A stretch of DNA of 64,000 bases. Source: Stemphylium vesicarium (Eukaryota; Ascomycota; Dothideomycetes; Pleosporales; Pleosporaceae). Position numbers and translations under genes: made by a program. Location of the stretch: the NCBI GenBank assembly GCA_004380135.1, contig QXCR01000069.1, positions 62,001 through 126,000 on the forward strand, written 5' to 3'. Shown one piece after another: positions 32,356-42,791 of the stretch. Each line of letters opens with the position of its first letter. The stretch's first letter is position 1. The notes beneath the pieces were generated by a model. The model was not told the origin of the DNA, ran no database searches, and worked only from the letters and a program-made list of their open reading frames with translations.

Positions 32356-32756
32356 GATGATGAGGCTGTTCGTTGGAGGCCTTTTTTCGGGTTGCTTTTT
32401 GGATGCAAGGGCTGCAGTTTGGGAGAGAAGAAGAAGACTTTGCACAGAGCTACGGAAAGCGGTGTATAGAGAAGCTTGACAACAAGTGCAAGACTGACTG
32501 TTCAATGCAGCTTGTAGGCCCGCCTTGAAGCTACCCCAGATTTGCAGGGATCATGGCGCCAACGTCATTGTCAGCGGTATCATCGCTGTTTTGATTGGGT
32601 GGAAGAACTGCGCTTCTGGAACGTCGGCGACGCACGCTTCTTTATGGTTTCCCCATGCCACCAATTCAACAACATTCTTCCCTATATTCTTGGAATATTT
32701 GGTAGCTACTAACACAAGCTCTAGATAATAATGCTGCACTCTGGTTGCAGCACCGC
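32356..32756. other. Intergenic region
   Basis: About 400 bp between two minus-strand genes, holding the promoter of the Cys-Pro protein and the 3' end of the protease. No gene seen. Confidence 0.4.
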
Positions 32757-33653
32757 TTAAGCGTTCGCGTTGATGAAAGAGATAAAGTTTGAGGTACAAG
32801 TGTAGATACTAGGGAAGTTTGCGAGAGCGCAGCCCTTGCCGTAGGAAACGACACCGATCAGAGTCAAGGAAACGTCGACGAGGGGACCGCCAGAGTCACC
32901 CTGGCAAGAGTCGTGGCCACCGTCAGTGTAGCCAGCGCAGACCATGTTGCTGGTAACGGGCGCGCCGTCGAAGTCGGGGTCCTTCCTGTAGGCAGCAGCG
33001 TAGCTGGTGCGTGCGACAATAGGGACATCAACCCTCTGGAGAGCCTCGGGGAGAGCCTCAGGGGTAAGATCATCCGATCGGAGAGTACCCCTGGTCAGGC
33101 ATTAATGTTGTGTTCATGTCATATTATAGTGTACATACCATCCGGCAACGGAGGCAGCTAATCCGCTAGCAGGATCAGAGCCAGCTGCGGGCAGACTAAC
33201 ATATGAAATGGTGCTGTTAGATGAGATGGGAGTCGAGAGCTTCCACACGGCGACATCGTTATTCTGGGCCTCAGCGTCGTAGCTGGGGTTAATAATAATA
33301 GGGCGAACGCCGACAACAGTTCCACCGGAAGACTTGCTCTACACATTTCATTAGTTGAGAGCGCGTCTTTCCAATACCGGAGATGTTCTTACCAGGCTAC
33401 CAGCGCGAATAGTAAGACCGCTAACGGGGCCTTCAATGGCGCTGGCCACGGAGCAATGAGCTGCTGTGACAATAGTGTTGGCGTTCAAGAGAGAACCACC
33501 GCAGAAGTGTTCCCCATTGGCGCGGCGAAGACTGACGATGAAGGGATATTCCCCGGCGCGAACGGTAGTTCCGCCAACGATAGCGTTCTCAGGAGTTGGC
33601 GCCGCGATAATAAGGGCGGGTAGCACAAAGGCGAGAGTAGATTGGAAACGCAT
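32757..33653 (-). CDS. Secreted trypsin-like serine protease (S1 family)
   Basis: Three exons, 33653-33393, 33338-33139 and 33090-32757 (54- and 48-nt introns), give 264 residues, typical of trypsin. A signal peptide (residues 1-18) and short propeptide end just before the mature start IVGG at 25-28. The catalytic triad is complete: His66 in TAAHC, Asp115 in NNDVAVWKL and Ser220 in GDSGGP. Asp214 sits six residues before the Ser, which defines trypsin-like cleavage after Lys/Arg. Cysteines pair as in a short fungal trypsin. Such trypsins are known in plant-pathogenic Pleosporales (SNP1 of Parastagonospora). A role in plant tissue is an inference from those relatives. Confidence 0.94.
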
Positions 33654-34716
33654 AGTAGAATGCAGTTAAGACTGACAAGGGTTCAAATAAGGGAAGAGTG
33701 AAAGACCGGTTAGCTAGTGATAGTTTAGAAGGGAGACTTAATATATGTAGAAGGGATTGCCTCTCCTAAATCTGTGGTCTTGGTCTACAAGCCTCCCACT
33801 GTGTCGTCTGGGAGATAGCAAGAAACATTAACTACGCCTGATGTTTGTGCTTCCAAATCAGTAGCACTTACGGCTTAGCGAGGTCTTCACCAAGAGTCTG
33901 TCGTGCATAGGTGGTATTGCGCTATAGCCGCCATGTGTGCCCATCAAAATAGATGTGTCGCATGCTGATGGCTTCATCGAAGCATGTACGACCGCGTGAT
34001 ACAGAGCTTTTGTGTGTAATTACGTGTGCTCCATTCCCTGCTTAGAGTTTGCCTAGACGCTCCTTGCCGTTCCTTTTCTTTTCCTAACACATTGTACGTG
34101 CTACTTTAAGATTCCCACTTTCGTGACCCTACTGTCGCTCCGTACATTGCATCCATTGCTAGCCTCACGGTTGTTGTGCCTCTTGTCACCCGTCGCCGTA
34201 GCCGTAGCCGCGGTAAGAGACCTTACGCCCGTCTAGGATGGCGACTTTACTATTACTGAGCGCACGCCAGAAACCCCTAAAGCGCACTTCGCAGATTTTA
34301 GGTATACAGGGAGCATGCTCGCATCGATGACTAAGGACTACAGGCTCGAGAACGGAGTGGTCGCGATCAGGTAGACGACTGCATGCACATGGCTGATAGC
34401 ATGCTGCGCATCAATGGTATTTTGTCGTCCGCATTAGAGCCACCTGTTGATATCAGACAAATGTGTCGCTCGAGATGTTCCGGGTTGGTGTTGGGGCTGT
34501 CTGTGACGGTTTATGGGGTAAGGACATCCCAGATGTTGAAGGCAGGTGCTGCCTAGTCAATCAGAGGCAGCCGAAGCTCTCCTTCTCTTCCTGCAGTTGC
34601 AACTACCTTTGGTAGTTGCGACGATGTCTATTTGGGACTAGCACTATCTACGGTCACCCATCTATATATACTATTCGTAGTCTCACATAACACAATGTAA
34701 TCAACCTTTTCATACT
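33654..34716. other. Gene-free stretch, probably decayed sequence
   Basis: About 1 kb. One plus-strand frame near 34134-34258 reads TVAPYIASIASLTVVVPL and a short Arg-rich end before a stop, which could be a relic of a membrane or secreted protein, but I cannot name it. The missing 5' part of the next gene was looked for here and not found. Confidence 0.35.
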
Positions 34717-35451
34717 TCAACAGCTCCTACCGTGAGCCATTACATATGGTCTACAATTCCGAGCTCTAAGCATCTGAGCAGTGGCAAAGTTGAAGTTCCA
34801 CACTTAGACTACAAGGCCAAAGTCGATGAAAGCATTAAACAGGAGCTACCTGCATTGGCTAAGAAGACTAAGTCCCTCTTCTTCGGCTACTATCGAAGCA
34901 AAATTGCCTTTTTTCCCTTGCTTAAGCCTATTGAATATGTAAGAGCTCCAAAGACCTTCTAAAAATGGCATTCCCCCTCCGTCCTCCTCTCCCTCTCGAT
35001 GATGAAAGGTTCTGACTGAAACCCTTAGCCTGGTGCCAATGGCAAGTACGCTCAGTTTGTTGCCACTCCGGCTAATTTTCCGATTCCTGTCGCCGGCGAC
35101 ATGACCGTCACGCCCGGTATCTGGGTTCGTCAGATCCTTGCCAACCATCCCAAGATTTTGAGCAAATACGCCAGTGTCGCTCCCGAAAACATGACTTTCG
35201 GAGAGATACTCCAAGTCTGGTCTGAAGTAACCGGCCGTGAAGCTGTCTACTTCGAAGTTAGCAAGAAACAGTATGAGGAACTATGGGGCATTATTGGCAA
35301 CGAACTGGCACGAAAGCTGGAGTTTGGAGAAGTAGTTTCGGACTGGACGGCTGCCCAAGGTGACGAGTTTTTGTCAATGGAGGACTTGGGTATTTCAGAG
35401 CAAGGAATTGGATGCAAGCCTGCACTTGAGCGTTTGAAGGAGTTCCTTTAG
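34717..35451 (+). pseudogene. 5'-truncated NmrA-like NAD(P)-binding protein gene
   Basis: Two segments, 34717-34938 and 35029-35451, joined over a good GT-AG intron, encode the C-terminal two thirds of an NmrA-like protein: VSHYIWSTIPS, KVEVPHLDYKAKVD, FGYYRSKIAFFP, VATPANFPIPVAGDM and MTFGEILQVWSEVTGREAVY. NmrA-like proteins are Rossmann-fold redox sensors or transcriptional co-regulators. The N-terminal third with the GATGxxG dinucleotide loop is missing, no in-frame ATG lies ahead of the homology, and the preceding kilobase shows none of it. Most likely a truncated relic; an unrecognised distant first exon is the alternative. Confidence 0.6.
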
Positions 35452-36069
35452 AGACGCAACCTCAAAACACAGGTTAGTGTTTTGTAATTCGATCAACAGC
35501 CTTTCTAGAGAGTAATAGGATCGTGCATGCCGTTTCACAGAGCTAGAATCTGGACCTTGCGTCGTGTACCCCGTCATAGCCTCAACATACTGGTCGGGAT
35601 TTTCTCGAGACCGCGCGATTAGCATTCCCATGGCTGAAATATTCCACTCTAGGCTCAGACAAGGGACAGGATAGGGATCTCATACGGCTTTCTTTACAGA
35701 GTTCAATCATAACAAAGCGACTTGATTGGCTCTCTCGCAATCTTGATCCCAATTATACACCTCCGTTACAACATTTATCTGCTAACACGCTCGGGTATTG
35801 TTGGAATATCGGATTACCACTTTTGGTTAGACCAACAACCTCGAGTGAATGGAGCACGTCTCAACATGCACCTGCACAGATTCATGCCTTCACGCGAGGT
35901 CGCCCTTCACAATTTTCTGATCGACCGGATTAATTAGGCTTTTCTTCCTCTCCCCACTTCCTTCCCTACCTCTACTCGACTTTACCACTTTTCTATTTAA
36001 ACAATCCCCTTTTCTGAGAATTTGACAAAGACTGCAAGACTTAGATCAGTCGTACTAAAGCTTCACAAT
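35452..36069. other. Intergenic stretch
   Basis: About 600 bp, AT-rich, with no supported gene. A pyrimidine-rich leader-like stretch lies at 35940-36010 before the broken gene. Confidence 0.4.
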
Positions 36070-37315
36070 CACGTCTTACGGGTACGATTCCGCGTCGTGG
36101 GACGGATACGACTGCGACTCGTATACCATCCACGAAGAAGACTATGGCTGGGACCCCTAAGACCCCGAGGAAACCTGCGCATTCGACTACATCCCCTTCC
36201 GCGAACTCGTTGGCGCAGGAACGGGCTACATGGCCACGCAATACATATACCCAATCTACGACTCGGCTCTAATCACCTTTTTAGCCATGGCGGAATCCGC
36301 TACATCAGCCATTGCCTACGAGCGCGAGCTGAAGTTCTACAAGTTCGTCCAGCTCCCCGCCGAACTACGTCTGAAGATCTACACCGCGTACCTCAAAGAC
36401 GCCAGGGTGACGAAGCATCTGCACTACGATGCTTTTAGAAAACCATGCTGTATCTGATCCTGGCCATACGACCTGGTCATTTGTGACCGCCATTCCATCA
36501 CCAAACTGCCACCGCCCCGTTTCGCGCCTTGGCTTTCCGCTCTCGCTTTCGCGAACAAGCAAATGCTCGGCGAAGTCACCATCTGCATGTTGCAGACGAC
36601 CGAGTGGTTCGACTTCAAATACGACGAAGCCAAGGCAGTGGAAATCGTATCCTGGTTCGCGGATTTCCTGGCGAGTTTTCCTGCGTACGTGGATAGTAAA
36701 GGGGCGCTGACGATGGAGGTATTCGCCGCGGTGAAGAAGATCGGGTTTCCACATGCGAGTAAGTTCAATGAGCGCCTTGTGGCTAGGGTTGTGAATGAGG
36801 TGAATCTGGATATCGCGCTTATGCTGAAGTGTACCGAGCTAGATACGCTCGCCTTGTCGTTTAATTTGAGGCAGCTTGTGGAGAGTCAGTTGGAGCGTGT
36901 GCCTCGTGAGCTGGATGATTTCTTGGAGTTCTTCCACTTTGCGCCGATGCTGGAACATAGGGGGCTCAAGGAGGTGCACCCTGAGGGCGTGTATTCGAGG
37001 GAGGGCGAGGAACGCACCATGGAGTGTTTGTATCAGTTTGCGGAGTAGATTGTTAGGGGGTGCAAAGAGAATGGTAGGGCGGTGGATTTGTATGTGCGTA
37101 AGCGGTGGAAGATCTTTCAGCGGAGGACTAGGGGGAAAGGTTTGTATTGGAGAGTGATGGAAGAGGTGATGGGAAGAAGTGAGGTAAGAATGGGCTGTCG
37201 CAGATTGTTTGGGAAATTGCGGCTATCTACGTTGACTGGGATGTGTAGAAGGTTGTTGGAGATAATGGGACATGTTCACGGCTTGCCTAGAGTATTGTCA
37301 ATGGATCTGCAATGA
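36070..37315 (+). pseudogene. Broken F-box-like/hypothetical fungal gene with three in-frame stops
   Basis: A single frame reads protein-like through about 1.25 kb, from SYGYDSASWDGYDCDSYT through FVQLPAELRLKIYTAYL to an Arg-rich end. It is cut by TAA at 36158-36160, TGA at 36455-36457 and TAG at 37046-37048, with no frame change at any of them. The LPAELRLKIY motif is the short F-box-like/2EXR lead found in many fungal hypothetical proteins, usually followed by a long variable region as here. Three nonsense changes in one frame point to a dead gene. Two of the stops could come from C-to-T change at CAA/CAG codons, as repeat-induced point mutation would make, but ancestral codons are not known. 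Confidence 0.6.
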
Positions 37316-37416
37316 ATAAAGAAGTTGCGTACCTAGTACTGCACCATCTTGAACGTACGTGAGACACGGTCATTGTTAATATAACAAATGCCTTGCTCTG
37401 AGCGGACATTGTTGCT

Positions 37417-38064
37417 TCACCCCCGCTTGGTCCACCTCAAGCCGGGGGTACTCGCCTCCACGTACTGAATGGTCACACCTCTTCTTCCTTTCATAGCGAA
37501 ACCTTCTCTCAACCACTTCGCCAACCGCTTCATAAAAGGTGAGCAATTGACCAACACATCCTGCATACAATAGCGTTCGCTAACGCGAACCTCTGACCAA
37601 GCTTCAACGATCAACTCGAGACCCTGCAGCTCAAATAGATCTGCCAGTCGACACTTTGCAACGACGTCATCGAGCTCACTGATACGCGGTCGATGTGATA
37701 CCCACATCGTCTTGCGCGGCATAGCAAAGCCTTCTTTCCGTTTATTCGACCCTATCATCATGTTCTCGACTTCGAATTTCATACAAAGCTACGTTAGACC
37801 GAGACATTTCGTCATCAGCTCGATGTATGTATTACCCTCACCGGCACTCGATTGATGACTCCCAAAGAGCTGGAAGCCCAGACGACGGAGCGCTGTGAAT
37901 TCTGCGTGCTCTCCTAGGCTTCTTTCTAATAAGGCGGTGAAGTCTAGAGGCTGAGGCTTCGCAGATGGTTGTTCGGGGAACATGACGGAATGGTATATCA
38001 TTTTGCAGAGTTCTAAAGGTAGAGTTGGGAAGGAGATAGTAGCTATGTTGTTAGCTGAAGACAT
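37417..38064 (-). pseudogene. F-box-like hypothetical gene with one in-frame stop
   Basis: Reading from ATG 38064, the frame gives MSSANNIATISFPTLPLELC then KMIYHSVMFPEQ, the same F-box-like start as the neighbour. It meets TAG at 37789-37791. The same frame continues without shift to 37417 with protein-like sequence (ISELDDVVAKCRLADLFELQ, SERYCMQDVLVNCSPF). Total with the stop ignored is about 215 residues. Either a recently broken gene or, less likely, two small genes; stop-codon read-through would be a third option. Confidence 0.5.
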
Positions 38065-38638
38065 GGTTTTAGTGTTACAGTCAAACACTTCCGGTGTGCT
38101 TTGTGGAAAGATTCTTTCCGAAAAGTAGAGCGTGCTGTGCAAAATACATTGGTTTTATAGCTGACTCGATTTTCTGGTCGTAAGCTAAGGGTGCATATTC
38201 ATCATGTGTTCCGTGGGAGTCGTTGTTCATTGCCCAACGTCGTCACAACTATTGCTGCGTCTATTCTAGCCCGCAGTAGTAGTTGTCACATAGGTAGCCG
38301 CGCGCCCTTTGTCAGGATGGGGTGCATATTCAGCTTCACAGCAGACATGGCTGGAGTAGAGTAGGAGTAGCATGGCTGTGAGATCAAAACGCGCTATTCT
38401 TCAACGACAGGTGGACTAATCAATGTCGTGGCGCTTTTGTTGGGATTCAATGTTGGAAGGGAACGTGTATCATGACGCAGCTGCCTCGGCTGAAGACATG
38501 CCAAGCCCTCCACCAGCCGAAGCTGCCTGAGATCCGACGCGTCGGAAATCCTCGCAACAGAAAACACCAACGGAGGTTCCGTCGACCGTCTTCCGCCACC
38601 AACAGCTCACGAGTGCGTCGCATTTGCTAGTATGCAGA
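38065..38638. other. Intergenic region upstream of the Zn2Cys6 factor
   Basis: About 570 bp between divergent genes. No coding sequence or strong motif seen. Confidence 0.4.
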
Positions 38639-41038
38639 ATGTCTGCACGACCCGATCAACTGGCAATGACACCGGAAAAACGACGCCGTCTTGAGCGCGT
38701 TGCAGCAGCATGCGATCTATGCAAAAGGAGAAAAGTGAAGTGCGACGGCGAACTGCCCTGCGCATATTGCGTACGAAAGGACCGCGCAGCTACATGTGCA
38801 TTCAGTGGTCCGATCGCACGATCTCAAGCTTACTCTGCTGCGCATACCCCAATCACGGGCCCCCGTTCTGATGACACTTCTTTCCGTCGTGTTCGCTCTG
38901 CTGGCCATACGCCAGACAATCGAGACAGCAATTTCCAGCAAGACTCTACTCAAGGGCCACGATATCAACACACCCACATCGGAAACGGTACTTCCCTCTC
39001 GCCTATCTTGAGCAGAGAAGATCAACAAGAGGATACCGTAGTACCTTTGGAAGGACGCATCCTTCGTGACGCCCAAGGAAAGCTAATCTTTATCGGCGAT
39101 TGCGCCCCACTGTCGTTTTTGCAGACCGTCAGGCATCTTATCACATCCGAAGTTGATCCGACTGTTTCCGTGCAAGCCGCGAGAGATCCTATCATTGAGA
39201 TTACACGTCCGGCATTGGCTGATCAACAACGGTGCCCTCCCATCGAGCTGCACCAAGTGGAAACGCTGGTCGAAGAGTATATCGCGGCCAGCAGTGGTCT
39301 CGTTCAGTTGTTTCAATGCGAGGACCTGATACCGGAGCTGAAGAGTTGGGCGAACGACCAAACAGCTAGCTCGGATGATGTTGCAGCCGCTGTCTTTCAT
39401 CTAGTGCTTGCCATTGGCGCCCAAGACAAATATGAAGAAAAGGCAGAGGCCTGGTTCAAGCACGCCCTTAATGTTCTGCTGAAGCACATGTGTAGCAGCA
39501 TGAATGTGTCGACCGTTCAGGGCTTTACGCTGGTAGCAATTTTCATGCTCCGCGCAGCTCAACCCAACGGTGCATACCTATACTTTTGTAAGCTTTGCAA
39601 TTTGTGTATCGGTGGGTCACCTACTAACAACCCTCAGCTCTGGCTGCTCGTGCTGCTTATGCGATTGGCTTGCACAGGACTGAAGTCAATGCTTCTTTCG
39701 GCGAGCGCATCAGATTAGTGCGAGATCGCATTTGGAAGAGCATTCGCGTCGTTGATCAGCTCATCAGGTAAGCTCACTCATTACAGACTTCTTCATCCCG
39801 ACCAGTTCGCATCATTGTTTTGAATGGCCAGCTTAGGTGTGGTGTTCTTCCTTCATTTCCTTCTCTCCCTTCAGCATCCTACCGTTCCTTTATTAACGAC
39901 ATGCGCTGACACGTGTTGCGATGCAATACAGCAATGCTTTGGGTCGACCCCCCTCCACATCCGATGTCGATTGTACCGTCAAGTACACTGTACCCGAAGA
40001 CATGGGGGTAGACATTGGTGCGAACGTACTAGATGCCAGCGTCCAGATCTTTATGATAATTGAGCGTGTCGTCGTCGAGGTTTACTCTCGCAAGCGCATC
40101 TCCTTACGCATTGCCGATTACGTCTCGCGCCAATTGAAGAACTGGGCATCTACATGGCTTCGAAGATTGTCTGATCTTACAATTACTCGGCCATCTCGTC
40201 AAGCTGTAGTAGGCGCTTGTTCCAACTTGTGCTCTTATTACTATGGCATTATGCTACTCACACGACCTTTTCTGATATACGAGCTTTACGAGTACATGGG
40301 CGCGTCCTTAAAGAGCGGGGGCACGCAATCCGATCATCAGGAGAAGCGCAAATACGCCGACGCAGCAATTGATGCAGCTTCGACGTTGGTCGAAACCTTA
40401 CTGGCTCTGATCAATGCGGATCAGTTGCCACGCAGGATGCCACTGGTTGTGTAAGCTACCATATGTATCGTCACAGTCATCTACTAAATTGTGCTAGATC
40501 TTGGCTTTTCACTGCCACGCTTGTCTTAGCGGTCGGAATCCTAGGAGACCATGGCCTCGTATTAGAAGACAGTTGCAAAGACGCAATCGCTTGCATGGAT
40601 TATTTTGGCGAGGTCGATCCTCACGCCCGCCAATACTCACACGTGGCTCAATCATTACTGAAGATCACTACTGCGCATGCGAAGAAGAAGGAATTGCATC
40701 TGCGGAGGAAGAGGAAGCAGGCCTCCTCGGAACTGTTTGGTCTATTACCCTCAGAGCAAACGCCTCGAGCCTATCCAATTAATGGTGCTCAACTTCCACC
40801 TGATTCTCGATCGCTGGCTTCAGCGGCCCCTGCCCAGCGCAATCTTACAGCGCAAGCGCCGCTTGACTGGACTATCTACGATAGCGACTTCTTCGCTCTA
40901 CCCTGGCCTAGCGAGAACGATCAAGGCCTCCAGGATTTCCTTCAACCAGGTACACATAACCTTGATGGTGCTTCCGTGGCCGACATACCGCTATTCCCCA
41001 TACATGACCAGCAGATGGGCAATGGCTTCTTCTCGTAG
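38639..41038 (+). CDS. Zn(II)2Cys6 transcription factor next to the kynurenine genes
   Basis: Four exons, 38639-39587, 39638-39767, 39932-40450 and 40498-41038, give 712 residues. Introns are 50, 164 and 47 nt; the long second one is needed to join VVDQLIS to NALGRPPSTSDVDC, the usual order in this family. The cluster has Cys 25, 28, 35, 41, 44 and 53 after a basic stretch (EKRRRLERVAAAC). The middle domain contains GKLIFIGDCAPLSFLQTVRHL-like sequence, RAAYAIGLHRTE and KSIRVVD. It is a nuclear regulator of unknown targets. It ends 56 bp from the end of the indoleamine dioxygenase gene, tail to tail, so local control of the kynurenine pair is possible but unproved. Confidence 0.88.
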
Positions 41039-41094
41039 TTGGGCGACAGCCGCTTCGATGGCAGAAAGGTTCCAAAGATATTGTAGGCCAGTGT

Positions 41095-42409
41095 TCAATG
41101 CACAACTGTTGTTTCGCTGGTCTCGTCTCTCGACGTTCGTAAGAATGGAATCAGCTTTGTCCCTCCCGTACCAACCAACTCCTGGGTCTTTGGTTTCTTG
41201 GATGCCATCTCTGTCGAAGCGGAAGCGATGTCTCTCCTATTGATGGCGGTTGCTGGCTTCTCCATACGGCTTGGTATGATGATGTACCTGGTCACAAGAG
41301 CTATATGCTTGTCCCGGAAGCCGCTAAGTGCTGCAACTGCGTCGTTGAAAGCTGTAAGAAGAGAAGTGTTCTCAAGGTGGCTGTTCACATAGCCACGAAT
41401 GTTCGCGATGGCTTCAACATCATCCAAGAATCGTGCGTGCGGCCCTGGCATGTATCCGCGCATCTCTGCGTGAAAGCCACCACTCCTGGAGTGATCGACC
41501 GAGAGCACAGCATCGAAAAACTGCAACAGGGAAGACTGACCATTTGAGCCACCTCGATACGCTCGCCATGTGCCTTTTTCATTGCCTTCATCATAGAAGA
41601 CACCGTTAGGCAGGCCGGCAGCTGCCATGTTCATACTGCCTGCCAGAAACGGACGGATAGTGTGATAGAACATCTGAGGATTACATCGCTCGTCCATACG
41701 TTCAAGAAGCTTTCCAATGCTCTTCATGCCTGTTTCGAGATATTGCAGCGCATGTATCACTGTGCAGGCTTCGTCTCTCTCGACTGCTTCTATCGCACCC
41801 AGCATGGTCTCGATTAGCGGACCTGCCCTTGCTTCCATGGCATTGGAGATGATAAAGAACCATGATTCGTCATCGGTGCCAGTGGCCGTATGAAGAGCGA
41901 CCATATTTTCCGGCTGGGTCAAGTCGGCGTCCTCACTCAATGGAGTCCAGTTCCATAGATTCAGAGCGGCATATGTGGCGATGGGATGCACCTCAAGATG
42001 CTCGGCGGTTTGAAGGAAAGGAACTGTTATCGCAGGAGGTAATCTCTGATCCTCTACTTAGCGATTGTGTCATCAGAATCGTAAAGGACGTATCGCTTAC
42101 CTCAGATGGTTCAGGCCCTGTCCAGATGTATCCTTGAGCTATGACTGCCAGCATTGAATGAGCTCTTTGCCATTCTGGCTCGCTGCCCAAGTGGATAGTT
42201 TCGAGGACCGGTAAGTCATCGACCCATTGCCGTATCTGCTGTGTCGCAATAAGGGTCGGGAGTCTCTCCACAATCTGCTCCCACGGCCGATAATAGTTCT
42301 GAGGTAGTCTGGATAACGGTGGTTCGGCAGGCAAGAAGCCGTTCTTTGAGATGCCGTATTCCGGTAGCGCGGAAGGCGACGGGAGGACGGAAATCTTGTG
42401 AGGGCTCAT
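41095..42409 (-). CDS. BNA2: Indoleamine 2,3-dioxygenase
   Basis: Two exons, 42409-42101 and 42045-41095, with a 55-nt intron, give 419 residues, normal for fungal IDO. The heme enzyme opens the tryptophan indole ring to N-formylkynurenine, the first step of the kynurenine route to NAD. Seen are LPEYGISKNGFLPAEPPLSR near the start, RLPPAITVPFLQTAEHLEV, PNGVFYDEG, the IDO signature YRGGSNGQSSLLQFFD around residues 266-281, and the proximal heme ligand His306 in MPGPHARFL. The start is the ATG after which homology begins; the upstream GTG frame is ignored. It is divergent from kynureninase with a 382-bp shared promoter, which supports a joint role. Confidence 0.93.
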
Positions 42410-42791
42410 TGCGGAAGACGAATTGCAGCGAGATTCTCGTCGATTGCGGAACGATTGATCCTGTTGCACAACGGCGAAGACCGCATTTATTAGAAAGTTA
42501 CAACGGCCCACTTACTTAGGACAAGCAAGCTCCGCAAAGTCGGTAGAGCTAGCGTTGTCGGAACGGACGCCAAACGGAAGCGCGACGGAGATTTGTCGGA
42601 TAGCCGAAAGAAGAAGGTGGTCACCTAGCGCTGGTCCGTCGGATGTAGCATGAAGGAAACTGCTTCACGACGTAATGGAAGGGGCGTAATGTATATTTAG
42701 TCGACTGTGTTCTCTTTTTAAGCACATCACCAGAGCACCAAAGTACAGTTTCAATATTCCATCGCTTACATTATCGATCCAAGCATCTCCA
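42410..42791. promoter_or_regulatory. Bidirectional promoter of the dioxygenase and kynureninase genes
   Basis: 382 bp between divergent ATGs of two enzymes of one pathway. Inverted CGG/CCG-type triplets suitable for Zn2Cys6 factors occur (for example near 42560-42630), but I cannot assign a site. Confidence 0.45.
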
